Positions 18,428 to 27,709 are shown, counted from the first letter of the stretch. The stretch is 55,851 nt of DNA from Lentisphaerota bacterium (GCA_015061885.1 SUVS01000013.1:1-55851); one strand, 5' to 3'. Numbers and translations are program-made. The notes: generated from the sequence alone by a model not told the origin.

Positions 18428-20221
18428 TTACTTGCATTCCGGACAATCGCCGTCGCCTAATGCACAGAACCGGTGCGGCAGTTTGCACTGTTCGCACGGC
18501 TTGGTCTGCCGCCACGGCGAGGTTATAATGTCTTTGTAAGTCTTGCCCGGCGGGATCATCGGCAGAACATGTTCGTCATAACCGGTATGCACATCCAGCA
18601 GGAAGGCTCCGGGTGTTTCGAGCATTTCTTTGATCGCATCGGCGACTTCTTCGCGGCGGGTAACGGTTCTGCCGGGGATGCCGTAACCTTTGGCAATGGT
18701 TACAAAGTCAGGGTAATAGGCTTTGTCTTTGGGCGAACCGAGTATGGTATTACCGCGGCGGCTGTTGTAAAAACGGTCTTCCCACTGGGCGACCATGCCC
18801 AGATGCTGATTGTTGAGGATTATCATCTTTACGCCTATATCTTCCACATACAGCGTGCCGAGTTCCTGAATATTCATCTGGAAACTGCCGTCGCCGTCAA
18901 TATTGATGACTGTGGCATCCGGACGGGCAACCTTTGCCCCCATAGCCGCGGGCAGACCGAAACCCATGGAACCCAATCCGCCGGAACTCAAAAGCTGGCG
19001 GGGATGACGGTAGCCGTAAAATTGCGTTGCCCACATCTGATGCTGGCCGACGCCCGGAACAATAACAGCTTCGCCGCCGGTAAGTTGGGAAAGCGTTTCC
19101 ACCACAAACTGCGGCTGGATGCGGTCTTCTTTGATTTCATAGGTCAGCGGATAAGATTCTTTCCATTCCGCGATTTGGGCAAACCACTCTTTGTATTCCT
19201 TGTAAATCGGTTCCTGGTTGAGTTCGGTAAGCACATCTTTGATATTGGCGTGGATCCCGAGCGTAACGGGTTTGTTTTTGTTGATTTCCGACAAATCAAT
19301 ATCCACATGTACGATTCTGGCCCCGGCGGCAAAACTGTCGGGATTGCCGATCACGCGGTCGTCAAAACGGGCACCGAAAGCCAGCAGGAGATCGCATTCA
19401 TTGATCGCGTTGTTGGCGTAAACAGTTCCGTGCATACCCGGCCAATGCAGACTCAACGGGTGGTGCAGCGGAAATGCCCCCAGTGCCATCATGGTACTGG
19501 TTACGGGCATATTGTAACTTTCGGCAAATTTGATAAGTTCATCTGCCGCTTCAGCAGCCACAATACCGCCGCCGATATAGACGCACGGCTTGCTGGCAGC
19601 GGCGATCAGAGTCCGCAATGCTGTGATTTCATCTTCTGAAGCCTGCGGCGCGGGTTCATAAGCCTGGATCGCCATATCGCAGTCAAAGTTCAGATCGGCA
19701 ACAAACTGCTGCTGGACATTTTTGGGTATATCCACCACCACCGGGCCGGGCCTGCCGGAACCGGCAAGATAGAATGCTTCTTTCATGATCCGCGGCAAGT
19801 CGCGGGCATCCAACACCAGATAGCTGTGCTTGACAATGGGGCGGGTCATGCCGATGATGTCAGTTTCCTGAAACGCATTTTTGCCGATATTGGCCAGCGG
19901 AACCTGCCCGGTAATGAAGACTGTCGGCACCGAATCCATATAAGCATCTGCTATACCGGTGAGCAGATTGGTCGCTCCGGGGCCGCTGGTAGCCATTGCC
20001 ACGCCGACTTTGCCGGTGGCACGGGCGTAGCCGTTGGCGGCAAAAGCTCCGCCCTGTTCATGACGGGGGAGAATGACCCGCAACGTGGAATCCTGCAATG
20101 CCTGATGCAGTTCAATCGCCTGACCGCCGGGGTAGGCAAAGACGACTTCCACGCCCAGTTTTTCCAGGCATTTGATCGTGATCTGACTGCCTTTTAAAGC
20201 GGTGGTGTTTGATTTTTCCAT
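18428..20221 (-). CDS. ilvB: Acetolactate synthase, large subunit, with cysteine-rich tail
   Basis: Thiamine diphosphate enzyme that condenses two pyruvates (or pyruvate and 2-oxobutyrate), the first common step of branched-chain amino acid synthesis. It has the three domains of the family: PYR domain with YPGGQAIELHQAL and the catalytic Glu in PRHEQGGA, a central FAD-binding-like domain, and the ThDP motif GDGSFQMN to ILNNQ. The ATG at 20221 has AGAGG eight bases before it; the 15-codon extension upstream lacks a site. No regulatory subunit gene (ilvN) is adjacent. Odd feature: the last ~25 residues carry five cysteines (CEQC, FC, CPEC) like a small metal-binding ribbon, absent from well-known ILVB proteins. 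Confidence 0.94.
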   Translation of the reverse strand: MEKSNTTALKGSQITIKCLEKLGVEVVFAYPGGQAIELHQALQDSTLRVILPRHEQGGAFAANGYARATGKVGVAMATSGPGATNLLTGIADAYMDSVPTVFITGQVPLANIGKNAFQETDIIGMTRPIVKHSYLVLDARDLPRIMKEAFYLAGSGRPGPVVVDIPKNVQQQFVADLNFDCDMAIQAYEPAPQASEDEITALRTLIAAASKPCVYIGGGIVAAEAADELIKFAESYNMPVTSTMMALGAFPLHHPLSLHWPGMHGTVYANNAINECDLLLAFGARFDDRVIGNPDSFAAGARIVHVDIDLSEINKNKPVTLGIHANIKDVLTELNQEPIYKEYKEWFAQIAEWKESYPLTYEIKEDRIQPQFVVETLSQLTGGEAVIVPGVGQHQMWATQFYGYRHPRQLLSSGGLGSMGFGLPAAMGAKVARPDATVINIDGDGSFQMNIQELGTLYVEDIGVKMIILNNQHLGMVAQWEDRFYNSRRGNTILGSPKDKAYYPDFVTIAKGYGIPGRTVTRREEVADAIKEMLETPGAFLLDVHTGYDEHVLPMIPPGKTYKDIITSPWRQTKPCEQCKLPHRFCALGDGDCPECK

Positions 20222-20425
20222 AAATAAACCTCTGAAAATATCTGTTAATAAATTAAATACATTCACACAATCGTCGTTAATTTAGCACCAAGGAAGATAT
20301 ACTGCAAACTTTTTTAGATTAAAAACATGATTTTTTCGCCTGATAAAGTAGCAAAGTGCAGGCTCTGCGTTATATTATTACTGGATCGAACCCGATGTAA
20401 ACTGTAAAAAAGGAGTTGAAAAATC

Positions 20426-20854
20426 ATGTCAAGCTGTATTTTTTGCAAAATAATTGCCGGAGAAATTCCGTCGGTGAAAATTTATGAAGACGAGCTTGTG
20501 TATGCTTTTATGGATATAGCACCGATCAACCTCGGGCATATACTTGTGATCCCCAAAGAACACCACGAAAGTGCCAGCAGTATCCCTGAAGCCACCGCCG
20601 GCAGAATGATGAAAGTCGGTTCCCGGCTGGGAATTGCCCTCAAACGGGCGTTGGATTACGATGCATACAATCTGCATCTGGCAGATGGCAAAGCCGCCGG
20701 TCAGGTGGTTATGCATGCTCATTTGCATGTTGTGCCGCGGGGCGTGGATGATGATTTCCGCTGGAACTGGCGTCAGCTGACTTACGCTGACGGCGAAGCG
20801 GCGGCAATGGCAGAAAAAGTTATCAGTAAATTCAAACTCAACGATCAGGAGTGA
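20426..20854 (+). CDS. HIT-family nucleotide hydrolase/transferase
   Basis: A 142-aa histidine-triad protein of the Hint/HinT-like branch. It starts with CIFCKI, has the DELVYAFMDIAPINLGH core and the triad HAHLHVVP near residue 98. These enzymes cleave nucleoside phosphoramidates or AMP-lysine. AAAAAGGAG stands before the ATG. It overlaps the SD region of the epimerase gene that follows, so the two are cotranscribed. Confidence 0.94.
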   Translation: MSSCIFCKIIAGEIPSVKIYEDELVYAFMDIAPINLGHILVIPKEHHESASSIPEATAGRMMKVGSRLGIALKRALDYDAYNLHLADGKAAGQVVMHAHLHVVPRGVDDDFRWNWRQLTYADGEAAAMAEKVISKFKLNDQE

Positions 20855-20859
20855 TTTTT

Positions 20860-21786
20860 ATGGCACGCTCTTTGCTTATTTTCGGAATAACCGGTGAGCT
20901 CGGCAGCCGCGTTGCACAGCTTGCAGTCGCCCGCGGTCATAAAGTCTATGGTGTAAGCCGCGGCAACAGAAGTTGTAACTGTGCCGATCTTACCGGCGTG
21001 GAAATCTTTACCGGCGATAAATTTGACCGGGATTTTCTTGCCGGTACTTTAAGTAAACTTCCGGTCGATGCCGTGCTGGATACCATTCCGAGTTTGAACG
21101 GCATACGCAATATTCAGGAATTTTTTCCGCAGGTAAAGAATGTTTTTCTGGTAAGTAGCACCGGTACATTTGTGCCGCTGCAAGCCCTGCCGGCAGACGA
21201 AACTCATCCGTGGCGGGAAGAAAACCATGTGAATTTCCACGGCAAGATCGCCAACGATAAACTGGCTCTGGAGTTGTACGAAAAAGACAACTATCCGGTA
21301 ACGATTTTCCGCCCCACGAATATCATCGGCGACGGTTGTGTGCCGCTGGATCTTTTCGGAGCCAGAGATATTGAGTTTTTCCGGGCTTTACGCGACAGCA
21401 AGCCGGTAACTCTGCCGGACTGCCGCGAAATATTGCTTCAGAGCGGCTGCAACTGGGATTTGGCAAAAGCTATGACTCTGGCTCTGGATGCCGGCGATAA
21501 AGTTATTGGCGAAATTATTGTTATTTCCACATCTAAAGCCATCCGTTTGCAGGATTATCTGCAGACAGCCATGGAGTTTCTGAACAGTAAATCGGTCATA
21601 AACTGGGTGGATGCCGATGAGTTTTACAAAGCTCATCCGGAACATCGCGGACTGCCGTTCCTGCGTCAGCACATGTGTTTTAATATTGACAAAGCCCGCC
21701 GTCTGCTGGGCTATGAACCGGATTACACCGGCAAAGAAGGCTTGCTGAAGGCTCTGAAATGGTGTAAAGAAACCGGATTGCTGTAA
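20860..21786 (+). CDS. NAD(P)-dependent epimerase/dehydratase-like protein
   Basis: A 308-aa extended short-chain dehydrogenase. The N-terminal GITGELGSR is the dinucleotide-binding glycine motif. The usual catalytic YxxxK is replaced or shifted: the segment GKIANDKLALELYEKD occupies its place, so activity may be altered or the protein may be an RNA-binding CSP41-type relative (inference). The ATG at 20860 has AGGAG eight bases upstream; the GTG at 20851 overlaps the preceding stop. Second gene after the HIT protein. Confidence 0.82.
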   Translation: MARSLLIFGITGELGSRVAQLAVARGHKVYGVSRGNRSCNCADLTGVEIFTGDKFDRDFLAGTLSKLPVDAVLDTIPSLNGIRNIQEFFPQVKNVFLVSSTGTFVPLQALPADETHPWREENHVNFHGKIANDKLALELYEKDNYPVTIFRPTNIIGDGCVPLDLFGARDIEFFRALRDSKPVTLPDCREILLQSGCNWDLAKAMTLALDAGDKVIGEIIVISTSKAIRLQDYLQTAMEFLNSKSVINWVDADEFYKAHPEHRGLPFLRQHMCFNIDKARRLLGYEPDYTGKEGLLKALKWCKETGLL

Positions 21787-21818
21787 TTCGGGTAAAACTA
21801 TTTGTGATTTCCGGCAGT

Positions 21819-21862
21819 CAATAGTTGCAGAAACGGGAATAACCCCGCTTCGGCAACTGTTG
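21819..21862 (+). promoter_or_regulatory. Two-part hairpin just upstream of superoxide reductase
   Basis: CAATAGTTGC pairs with GCAACTGTTG (one wobble), enclosing a small CGGG/CCCG stem. The 3' side ends directly against the AAAGGAG ribosome-binding site of the next gene. It could be a processed intergenic stem or control translation. Confidence 0.5.
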
Positions 21863-21876
21863 AAAGGAGTTTTCTT

Positions 21877-22278
21877 ATGAAAAACCGTGTCCGCGAAATC
21901 TACAAATGTTCAAAGTGCAATCTGGCAGTGGAAATCGCTTCGGCGTGTGCATGTACTGAACCGTGTATGCGTTGCTGCGGCGAAGTTTTGCAGTCGGTAA
22001 CCCCCAATACGGTCGATGCTGATAAAGAAAAGCATGTGCCGCATGCCGTAAGGACTGCCGACGGTATAAATGTGCAGATCGGGTCTGCAGAACACCCGAT
22101 GTTTGAGGCACATCACATCGTTTGGATCGAAATTGTCCATGGCGATTGGAGTTTGCGGAAATATCTGCATCCGGGCGAAAAACCGGCTGTCGAATTCAAA
22201 CTCTGCTGCTGCAAAACAGAAAAAGTAAAAGTAAGAACATTCTGCAATATCCACGGATTGTGGGAATGTGAAATATGA
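21877..22278 (+). CDS. dfx: Desulfoferrodoxin (superoxide reductase, two-iron type)
   Basis: This 133-aa enzyme reduces superoxide to peroxide without making oxygen, with electrons from rubredoxin. The N-terminal desulforedoxin site has Cys11, Cys14 and the pair Cys33-Cys34. The catalytic iron site has the EKHVP motif (Glu51, His53), EHP (His73), HH (79-80), Cys123 and His126 in CNIHG. All ligands needed are present. AAAGGAG precedes the ATG. It is followed by flavodiiron protein and rubredoxin genes, a complete oxygen- and superoxide-detoxifying set typical of strict anaerobes. Confidence 0.95.
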   Translation: MKNRVREIYKCSKCNLAVEIASACACTEPCMRCCGEVLQSVTPNTVDADKEKHVPHAVRTADGINVQIGSAEHPMFEAHHIVWIEIVHGDWSLRKYLHPGEKPAVEFKLCCCKTEKVKVRTFCNIHGLWECEI

Positions 22279-22307
22279 GTAAAACATAAGAATCGGGAGA
22301 TTATTCA

Positions 22308-23519
22308 ATGGCAAATTTTCAGGCAGTAAAAGTTACAGAAAAAGTTTGGTGGGTCGGTGCGATCGACTGGCATTTGCGGGAATTTCACGGTTACCGCACC
22401 AGCCGGGGAACGACCTATAACGCTTTTCTGGTGCTTGATGATAAAGTAACTCTGATCGACACGGTAAAGGCTCCGTTTTTTGAAGAAATGCGTGAACGCA
22501 TTGCTTCGGTGATCGAGCCGGAAAAGATCGACTATATCGTATCCAATCATGCGGAAATGGATCACTCCGGCAGTCTGGCAATGGCAATGCAGGAATTCAA
22601 AGCCGAAAAACTTTTCTGCTCTATGCAGGGCGAAAAGGCTCTGAAGGCTCATTTCCACGATAAACTTCCGGCAATGGAAGTGGTCAAGACCGGCGACTCG
22701 ATAGCTCTGGGCAAAAACAGTCTGGCTTTTGTGGAAACCAAAATGCTGCACTGGCCGGACAGCATGGTAAGTTATCTTACCGGAGAGAAAATTCTCTTTT
22801 CGCAGGATGCCTTCGGTATGCACCTTGCCGGTTCGGAACGCTTTGCCGATGAGTATTGCGACAGTGTGCTTTATGAGGAAGCCAAAAAATATTTTGCCAA
22901 TATATTGCTTTTGCAATCCGGTAAGATCATAGATCTTTTGGATAATCTGCCCGGTTTGGATCTGGATATTGATATTGTTGCTCCCGATCACGGGCCGGTC
23001 TGGCGTAACGGCGATCACGGCAAGATCATTGATCTCTACCGGGAATTTGCCGAACAGAAGCCGGAAAAACGGGCGGTGGTGCTTTTTGACACCATGTGGC
23101 ACAGCACCGAAGCCATGGCCAATGCGATCGCCGAAGGTTTGATCCAGTCCGGTATTTCCACCGAACTGATAAGTCTGCACAGCTGCGACCGCAGCGAAGC
23201 GATCACCCGGATCATGGGTGCCGGAGTGCTGGCAGTCGGAACTCCGACTATCAACAACAATATGTATCCCTCGCTGGGCGATATGCTTACTTATATGCGT
23301 GGACTTAAACCGAAAATTGCCGTCGGCGGTGCATTCGGCTCTTTCGGTTGGAGCGGCGAGGGGGCTAAACAGGTCGCCGAAGCATTGACCCTGATGAATA
23401 TCGAACAACCTGCCGCCCCGCTGGCTGTAAAATATGTGCCGGATGCCGGAGCATTGGCACGCTGTGTGGAATTCGGCAAGGTTCTGGCTGAAGCTCTGAA
23501 AAACAAATTGGAAAGTTGA
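22308..23519 (+). CDS. Flavodiiron protein (FprA-type O2/NO reductase)
   Basis: A 403-aa A-type flavoprotein that reduces oxygen to water (or nitric oxide to nitrous oxide). The N-terminal beta-lactamase-like domain has the diiron ligands in HAEMDHSG and later HWPDS, FGMHL and DHGPVW; the C-terminal flavodoxin domain begins near residue 260 with FDTMWHSTEAMA. It lacks fused rubredoxin, which is supplied by the next gene. Encoded between superoxide reductase and rubredoxin, 29 and 10 nt away, so it is the middle gene of one operon. Confidence 0.95.
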   Translation: MANFQAVKVTEKVWWVGAIDWHLREFHGYRTSRGTTYNAFLVLDDKVTLIDTVKAPFFEEMRERIASVIEPEKIDYIVSNHAEMDHSGSLAMAMQEFKAEKLFCSMQGEKALKAHFHDKLPAMEVVKTGDSIALGKNSLAFVETKMLHWPDSMVSYLTGEKILFSQDAFGMHLAGSERFADEYCDSVLYEEAKKYFANILLLQSGKIIDLLDNLPGLDLDIDIVAPDHGPVWRNGDHGKIIDLYREFAEQKPEKRAVVLFDTMWHSTEAMANAIAEGLIQSGISTELISLHSCDRSEAITRIMGAGVLAVGTPTINNNMYPSLGDMLTYMRGLKPKIAVGGAFGSFGWSGEGAKQVAEALTLMNIEQPAAPLAVKYVPDAGALARCVEFGKVLAEALKNKLES

Positions 23520-23529
23520 GCGTTGAAAA

Positions 23530-23691
23530 ATGAAAAAATATGTATGCGATGTGTGTGGTTACATCTACGATCCCGTCAAAGGCGATCCCGACAGCGGCGT
23601 AAAACCCGGTACTGCCTGGGAAGATGTTCCTGTAACCTGGGTCTGTCCGGATTGCGGAGCAAGTAAACAGGATTTTTCGCCGATGCCGTAA
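23530..23691 (+). CDS. Rubredoxin
   Basis: A 53-aa one-iron electron carrier. Ligands are Cys6 and Cys9 (CDVCGY) and Cys39 and Cys42 (CPDCGA); the aromatic core residues and the PGTAWEDVP loop are standard. It delivers electrons to the flavodiiron protein and superoxide reductase encoded just before it. The start lies 10 nt after the flavodiiron stop. The operon ends at a strong terminator 18 nt further on. Confidence 0.97.
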   Translation: MKKYVCDVCGYIYDPVKGDPDSGVKPGTAWEDVPVTWVCPDCGASKQDFSPMP

Positions 23692-23708
23692 CAGGTGTAA
23701 AAGCGATC

Positions 23709-23749
23709 AAAAGGTTGTTGCTGGTTTAATACACAGCAACCTTTTTTTT
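23709..23749 (+). terminator. Terminator of the oxygen-defence operon
   Basis: AAAGGTTG...CAACCTTT stem with further pairing of CTG and CAG, then a run of T. It separates rubredoxin from the next gene. Confidence 0.85.
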
Positions 23750-23827
23750 GCCCTGATAACGGGTAAAGTTTGCAATATAACAGATAGCGGCATATATTAT
23801 GTATCACAATCTCAAGGAGTATCTGTT

Positions 23828-24655
23828 ATGTTGCAATATCGTTTACGCAGTAAGTTTATGTGGGTATTATTGTGTTGTGCAATGTCACCATTAATGCTCA
23901 ATGCCGATAAATTGGCGGATAAAGCTGAAAATGTGGATTTTTCCAAACGCTTTATGAAAAAATATGGTAAGCACCATATAGTAATACGGCAGAAAATAAA
24001 CAATAATAAGATAAAAGGCTCCATGCCTATTGACCGGACTGTTGAAAAATGTGCTGATCGCTTTTATAAGGCTTTGGAATATCTGCCGGATAAACTTATC
24101 CGTAAAACAAGATTGAAGTATGTTACTTTTGTAAGGAATCTCAAGCTGAATAATCAGTATGCCAGCGGAATTGCCAGCGGCGATACGATATACTTGACTG
24201 CCGATTTTTCTCAAAAAACTGTATTTCATGAGTTTTTTCATATTTTTGATCCTCAAAGGGAAAATCCGCAGTGGAGCAGCCTGAATGAAAAAAACTTTAT
24301 TTATACCGGCAGTAAGTTCTACGAACGCGAATTCGACCGCAATGAAAAACGGCAGGTCAAAAAAAATAAACGGAAAAATGCGATCAGAGAGAGTTTTGTA
24401 TCGCAATACGCTATGAGCTTTGAATGGGAAGACCGGGCAGAAACTTTTGCTTATATGATAGTGGAAGGAAAAAAATTTCTCAAACGGACCAAAAACCCGG
24501 TCATACAGGCAAAAATGATGCTTATAATGGATATGTTTGTCCGGCAGGGACTGCTCGATCAATCGTTCTGGGATAAACATTTTGACTGTAAATTCAATGT
24601 GAAAAACCGTTTTTACTCCGGGCAAACCAATTCCGGTAAGCTGAATAAAAAGTAA
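23828..24655 (+). CDS. Secreted zinc-metallopeptidase-like protein (HEFFH)
   Basis: A 275-aa protein with an N-terminal signal peptide (hydrophobic WVLLCCAMSPLML, cleavage near residue 26). The segment FHEFFHIFD near residue 136 matches the HExxH zinc-protease motif, and WEDRAETFAYMI about 70 residues later offers a glutamate as third ligand, as in gluzincins. The rest is rich in Lys and aromatic residues. AAGGAG precedes the ATG. I cannot name a family; it may degrade peptides outside the cytoplasm or be an anthrax-lethal-factor/SprT-like relative. Single gene between terminator and Gfo/Idh gene. Confidence 0.72.
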   Translation: MLQYRLRSKFMWVLLCCAMSPLMLNADKLADKAENVDFSKRFMKKYGKHHIVIRQKINNNKIKGSMPIDRTVEKCADRFYKALEYLPDKLIRKTRLKYVTFVRNLKLNNQYASGIASGDTIYLTADFSQKTVFHEFFHIFDPQRENPQWSSLNEKNFIYTGSKFYEREFDRNEKRQVKKNKRKNAIRESFVSQYAMSFEWEDRAETFAYMIVEGKKFLKRTKNPVIQAKMMLIMDMFVRQGLLDQSFWDKHFDCKFNVKNRFYSGQTNSGKLNKK

Positions 24656-24871
24656 AAAAAGGTAGAGGTAGTTGAAAAACATCTCCAAAGTTGTCAAAAA
24701 CACAACCTTCCGCAAACATATCGACCGTTTTTTTGCTGTCCATTGGCAAACAGACCATTTTTTGTTGAAAAAGATAAAAAATTTCACCAAAATGTGATTT
24801 CATTTTGAGAAAAGTGGTGTACCTTAAAGATAACATGTCAAATTTATGACAGCAACCAAAAGAGGTGAAAA

Positions 24872-25771
24872 ATGTCAAACACTCCGATCAAAGTCGCTTT
24901 TATCGGGCTGGATACCAGCCACTCCGTACAATTTGCTCAATACATTCAGGACCCGGCTATTCCGGAAGCTGACCGCTGTACCGATCTCCTGGTGACCCGC
25001 TGTATGCGGTTTGAAACTCCGTTTCAGAACAAAGACGGTCTGGATGCCCGTCAGAAACAGCTGGAAGCTCTGGGGATCCTGGTAACCGAAGATTTCGACG
25101 AAGCCGTTGCCGATTGCGATGCCATCTTCCTGGAAATCAACGATCCTACTCTGCATTTGGAGTATTTCCGGAAATGTGCAAAACTCGGCAAGCCGATCTT
25201 TTTGGACAAACCTTTTGCCGATACTCTGGAAAACGCCAAAGCTATCGCCAAAATCGCCGAAGAAAACAATATAAAATTCTTCACCGCTTCCAAACTCCGC
25301 AATTTCCAGACCATCGAAGATCTGGCGGCCAAGAATCTGAATGTAGCCACCGCTATGGCGTGGGGTTCGCTGGGCAAATGTCCGGAAGGCTACTCGCTGA
25401 TAATCTGGTACGGTGTGCATACTTTTGAACTGCTGGAACGCTTCATGGGCATCGGTGCTGTGTCGGTGCTGACTCTGCCGACCGCTGTCGGTTTTGACTG
25501 TCAGGTCAAATACAAAGACGGACGCAGTGCCCTCGTCAAGATGAGTACCGGTATCGGCGGCGGTTACGGCTGCTGGGTCTTGGGCGACAATAAAGTAGAA
25601 TGTGCCCTGGCACAGTCCGGCACCCCGATTAACATGCTCAACAACTTTGTTGCCATGTGCAAGGGGGCCGAACCGGCTGTATCCGTGGCAGAATCTCTCG
25701 AAATCATGGCAATGCTCGAAGCCGCTGAAAAATCCTATCAGTCCGGCAAAGAAGAAAAGATTGATTTATAA
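24872..25771 (+). CDS. Gfo/Idh/MocA-family oxidoreductase
   Basis: A 299-aa NAD(P)-dependent dehydrogenase. The N-terminal Rossmann part starts VAFIGLDTSHSVQ and contains FLDKPFADTLENAKAI, the EKP-like motif (here DKP) that carries the catalytic Lys. Members oxidise or reduce sugars and inositols. This one has a shortened first glycine motif, so cofactor binding may differ. GAGGTG precedes the ATG. It is not linked to a sugar operon here; a palindromic element follows 3 nt after its stop. Confidence 0.85.
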   Translation: MSNTPIKVAFIGLDTSHSVQFAQYIQDPAIPEADRCTDLLVTRCMRFETPFQNKDGLDARQKQLEALGILVTEDFDEAVADCDAIFLEINDPTLHLEYFRKCAKLGKPIFLDKPFADTLENAKAIAKIAEENNIKFFTASKLRNFQTIEDLAAKNLNVATAMAWGSLGKCPEGYSLIIWYGVHTFELLERFMGIGAVSVLTLPTAVGFDCQVKYKDGRSALVKMSTGIGGGYGCWVLGDNKVECALAQSGTPINMLNNFVAMCKGAEPAVSVAESLEIMAMLEAAEKSYQSGKEEKIDL

Positions 25772-25774
25772 GTT

Positions 25775-25969
25775 GCAGGGTACTAAAAATCCCTCAAAAT
25801 TCGGCAACGGTATAAACTTCGCCCAGCGGGAAAGAGCATTTCATGCGGTTACCTTTCCTCCTTCGCATAAAGCTATGGAGGACAAGTCAGATAGCCGCAT
25901 GAAACTGCCGCCCCGCCGGCCTGTGTTTCTGCCCGTTGCCTTTGTTTTGAATGACTTTTAATACCCTGC
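25775..25969. repeat. Dispersed palindromic element, copy 3 (195 bp)
   Basis: Outer arms GCAGGGTACTAAAAATC and GACTTTTAATACCCTGC are inverted repeats. Inner GGCAACGG pairs with CCGTTGCC, and the centre has CATGCGG/CCGCATG. The outer arms differ in sequence from those of the copies at 16.9 and 29.9 kb yet still pair. It fills the gap after the Gfo/Idh gene; it may act as its transcript end. Confidence 0.72.
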
Positions 25970-26025
25970 CGGGGGATGCTTTTTTATTATCTTAAACAAT
26001 GTAAGAATATACCGGAGGTTTTATC

Positions 26026-26766
26026 ATGTCAAAAGAGAAGATTTACAAGTTTACCGATCCGGCAAAACCGGCAGCCAGTCTGATCTTGCTGATCAAATTT
26101 GAAATTGTTCTTGCTTTGATTTCGGTTATCAGTTCCATCAATGAATTGCGGGTGCTTACCGGAATAAAAAACAGGAATTTTGCCTCTGAAGAAGCTATGA
26201 ACTCTGCCGCAAATTGCAGTGATATTATCGAAGCGGTCATCGGCTGTATTCAACTGCTGCTTGCTGGAGTTGTATTGATTGTTTTTTTGCGTTGGATGTA
26301 CCGTGCCGCGGCAAACAATCACGCTTGGAGAATCGAAAATATTACGCAGAAACCGCATTGGGGCTGGATAAATTATATCATACCATTCTGGTCACTGGTC
26401 AAACCATACGAGTTTTTCCGTGAAATATGGAACGCTGTTGAGTTTGACAAATCCGAACCGGCGGCATGGAAAAAGTTACCTGCCCCCAAATGCCTGAAAA
26501 TCTACTGGACATGTTTTCTGATAAGTAATATTCTGGGCAGAGCCGTCTTCCGGATGACGCTTAAAGCGGAAAGTGTTGACGCTATGATTACGGTGAATTC
26601 GTTGAATATGCTCAATGAATTTGTTGATATTGTGCTGAATATGGCTCTTATTGCATTGATTGCCGGAATAATGCAGCGGCAAAAGGCTTTTGCCGCAAAA
26701 GTGGAGGATGCAAGTCAGGCTGTTGCCTTGCCGACTGCCGACTTAACATACCTCCAACAAAATTAG
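26026..26766 (+). CDS. DUF4328 membrane protein
   Basis: A 246-aa protein with about five hydrophobic segments. The central part NAAWRIEN-like, followed by WGWINYIIPFWSLVKPYEFF and REIW, matches the DUF4328 signature (Trp-rich, IP-W-KPY). Function unknown; it is an integral membrane protein. The start has GGAGG seven bases upstream. It converges on the SIS-domain gene, with a bidirectional terminator between them. Confidence 0.85.
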   Translation: MSKEKIYKFTDPAKPAASLILLIKFEIVLALISVISSINELRVLTGIKNRNFASEEAMNSAANCSDIIEAVIGCIQLLLAGVVLIVFLRWMYRAAANNHAWRIENITQKPHWGWINYIIPFWSLVKPYEFFREIWNAVEFDKSEPAAWKKLPAPKCLKIYWTCFLISNILGRAVFRMTLKAESVDAMITVNSLNMLNEFVDIVLNMALIALIAGIMQRQKAFAAKVEDASQAVALPTADLTYLQQN

Positions 26767-26880
26767 GTACATTGCTCTAAAAATTCAGCGGCAATGATAA
26801 CCACCATTTATTACCGTTCCTTACCGTTATATTCCGTAGCCGCCATCCACCATACAGCCCGCGTATGCGGTGCTGCCGGT

Positions 26881-26926
26881 AAAAAATATTCATGGGAAAT
26901 CTTTCGATCTCCCATGAATATTTTTT
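26881..26926. terminator. Bidirectional terminator
   Basis: A perfect 17-bp stem (AAAAAATATTCATGGGA and its complement) around a 12-base loop, with A-run and T-run on opposite sides so that it works on both strands. It lies between convergent genes. Confidence 0.88.
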
Positions 26927-26950
26927 ATACAGTTATATACCGTTACAGGA

Positions 26951-27709
26951 TCACCACACCGGATAGAGGTGGTGGATGCGTTTGCGGTATTTATCATGGA
27001 TCGGCTTGTTATGCTCGTCACAGCCGGGGATGTTGTTGCTTACCCAGATTTCCGGATTGCCGCCTTTGGCTTTGATAAGGCGGATGGTTTCGCTCATCAG
27101 ACAGTTCAATGTAAAACAGGTCAGAATAGTTGCGGTCGGCGTGATTTTTTCTTCAATGCCTTCGCAATCAAGCACTGCATCGGGGTAGGGTACATGGTTG
27201 TCAATGGCAATGTCGGCAAAGTCATTGATATTCTGTTTGCTGGAGTGCCGCCAGATGAAGTTCTTGGGCACTTTCTGGGCAAACTTGTGGGCGTTTACGG
27301 TAATAAGTTTTACGCCGCGTTTCTGGGCTTCGATCGCCACATCGACCGCGGTGATGTTCAAGCCGTAGAAGTTTACCAGAATCAGCACATCATCTTTGTA
27401 AACATCATAGAAGTTGAGAATGTAGGGAGCATATCCTTCCAGTTTAGCCGTGGTGGGATTGGCAGAAACGATGTTGGTTCCGGTGGGGAACATGGCGTTG
27501 ATCTGGGCAATACCGCCGGCACGCCAGAAAATTTCCATAGCGGCAATAGCGGAGTGGCCGCCGGCACCGTAAATGTTGACAAGTCTGCCTTCGATAACTT
27601 TATCCGAAAGCAGATCGGCAGCTTTGAGGATCGCTTCTTCTTCATCCCGCATGATGTCGCTCATTGCGGCGGTTACGATGGCATTGTATTCTTCCATCAT
27701 CTTGGTCAT
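26951..27709 (-). CDS. SIS-domain sugar isomerase-like protein (UPF0309 type)
   Basis: A 252-aa sugar-isomerase-fold protein. The N-terminal half has NIYGAGGHSAIAAMEIFWRAGG, the typical phosphosugar-binding loop, and the full length fits the UPF0309/DUF2529-like group. It probably binds or isomerises a phosphosugar. It starts 15 nt after the IclR gene stop on the same strand, so the regulator likely controls it. AGGAGG-type sequence (AACGGAGGTTTATT) precedes the ATG. Confidence 0.88.
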   Translation of the reverse strand: MTKMMEEYNAIVTAAMSDIMRDEEEAILKAADLLSDKVIEGRLVNIYGAGGHSAIAAMEIFWRAGGIAQINAMFPTGTNIVSANPTTAKLEGYAPYILNFYDVYKDDVLILVNFYGLNITAVDVAIEAQKRGVKLITVNAHKFAQKVPKNFIWRHSSKQNINDFADIAIDNHVPYPDAVLDCEGIEEKITPTATILTCFTLNCLMSETIRLIKAKGGNPEIWVSNNIPGCDEHNKPIHDKYRKRIHHLYPVW

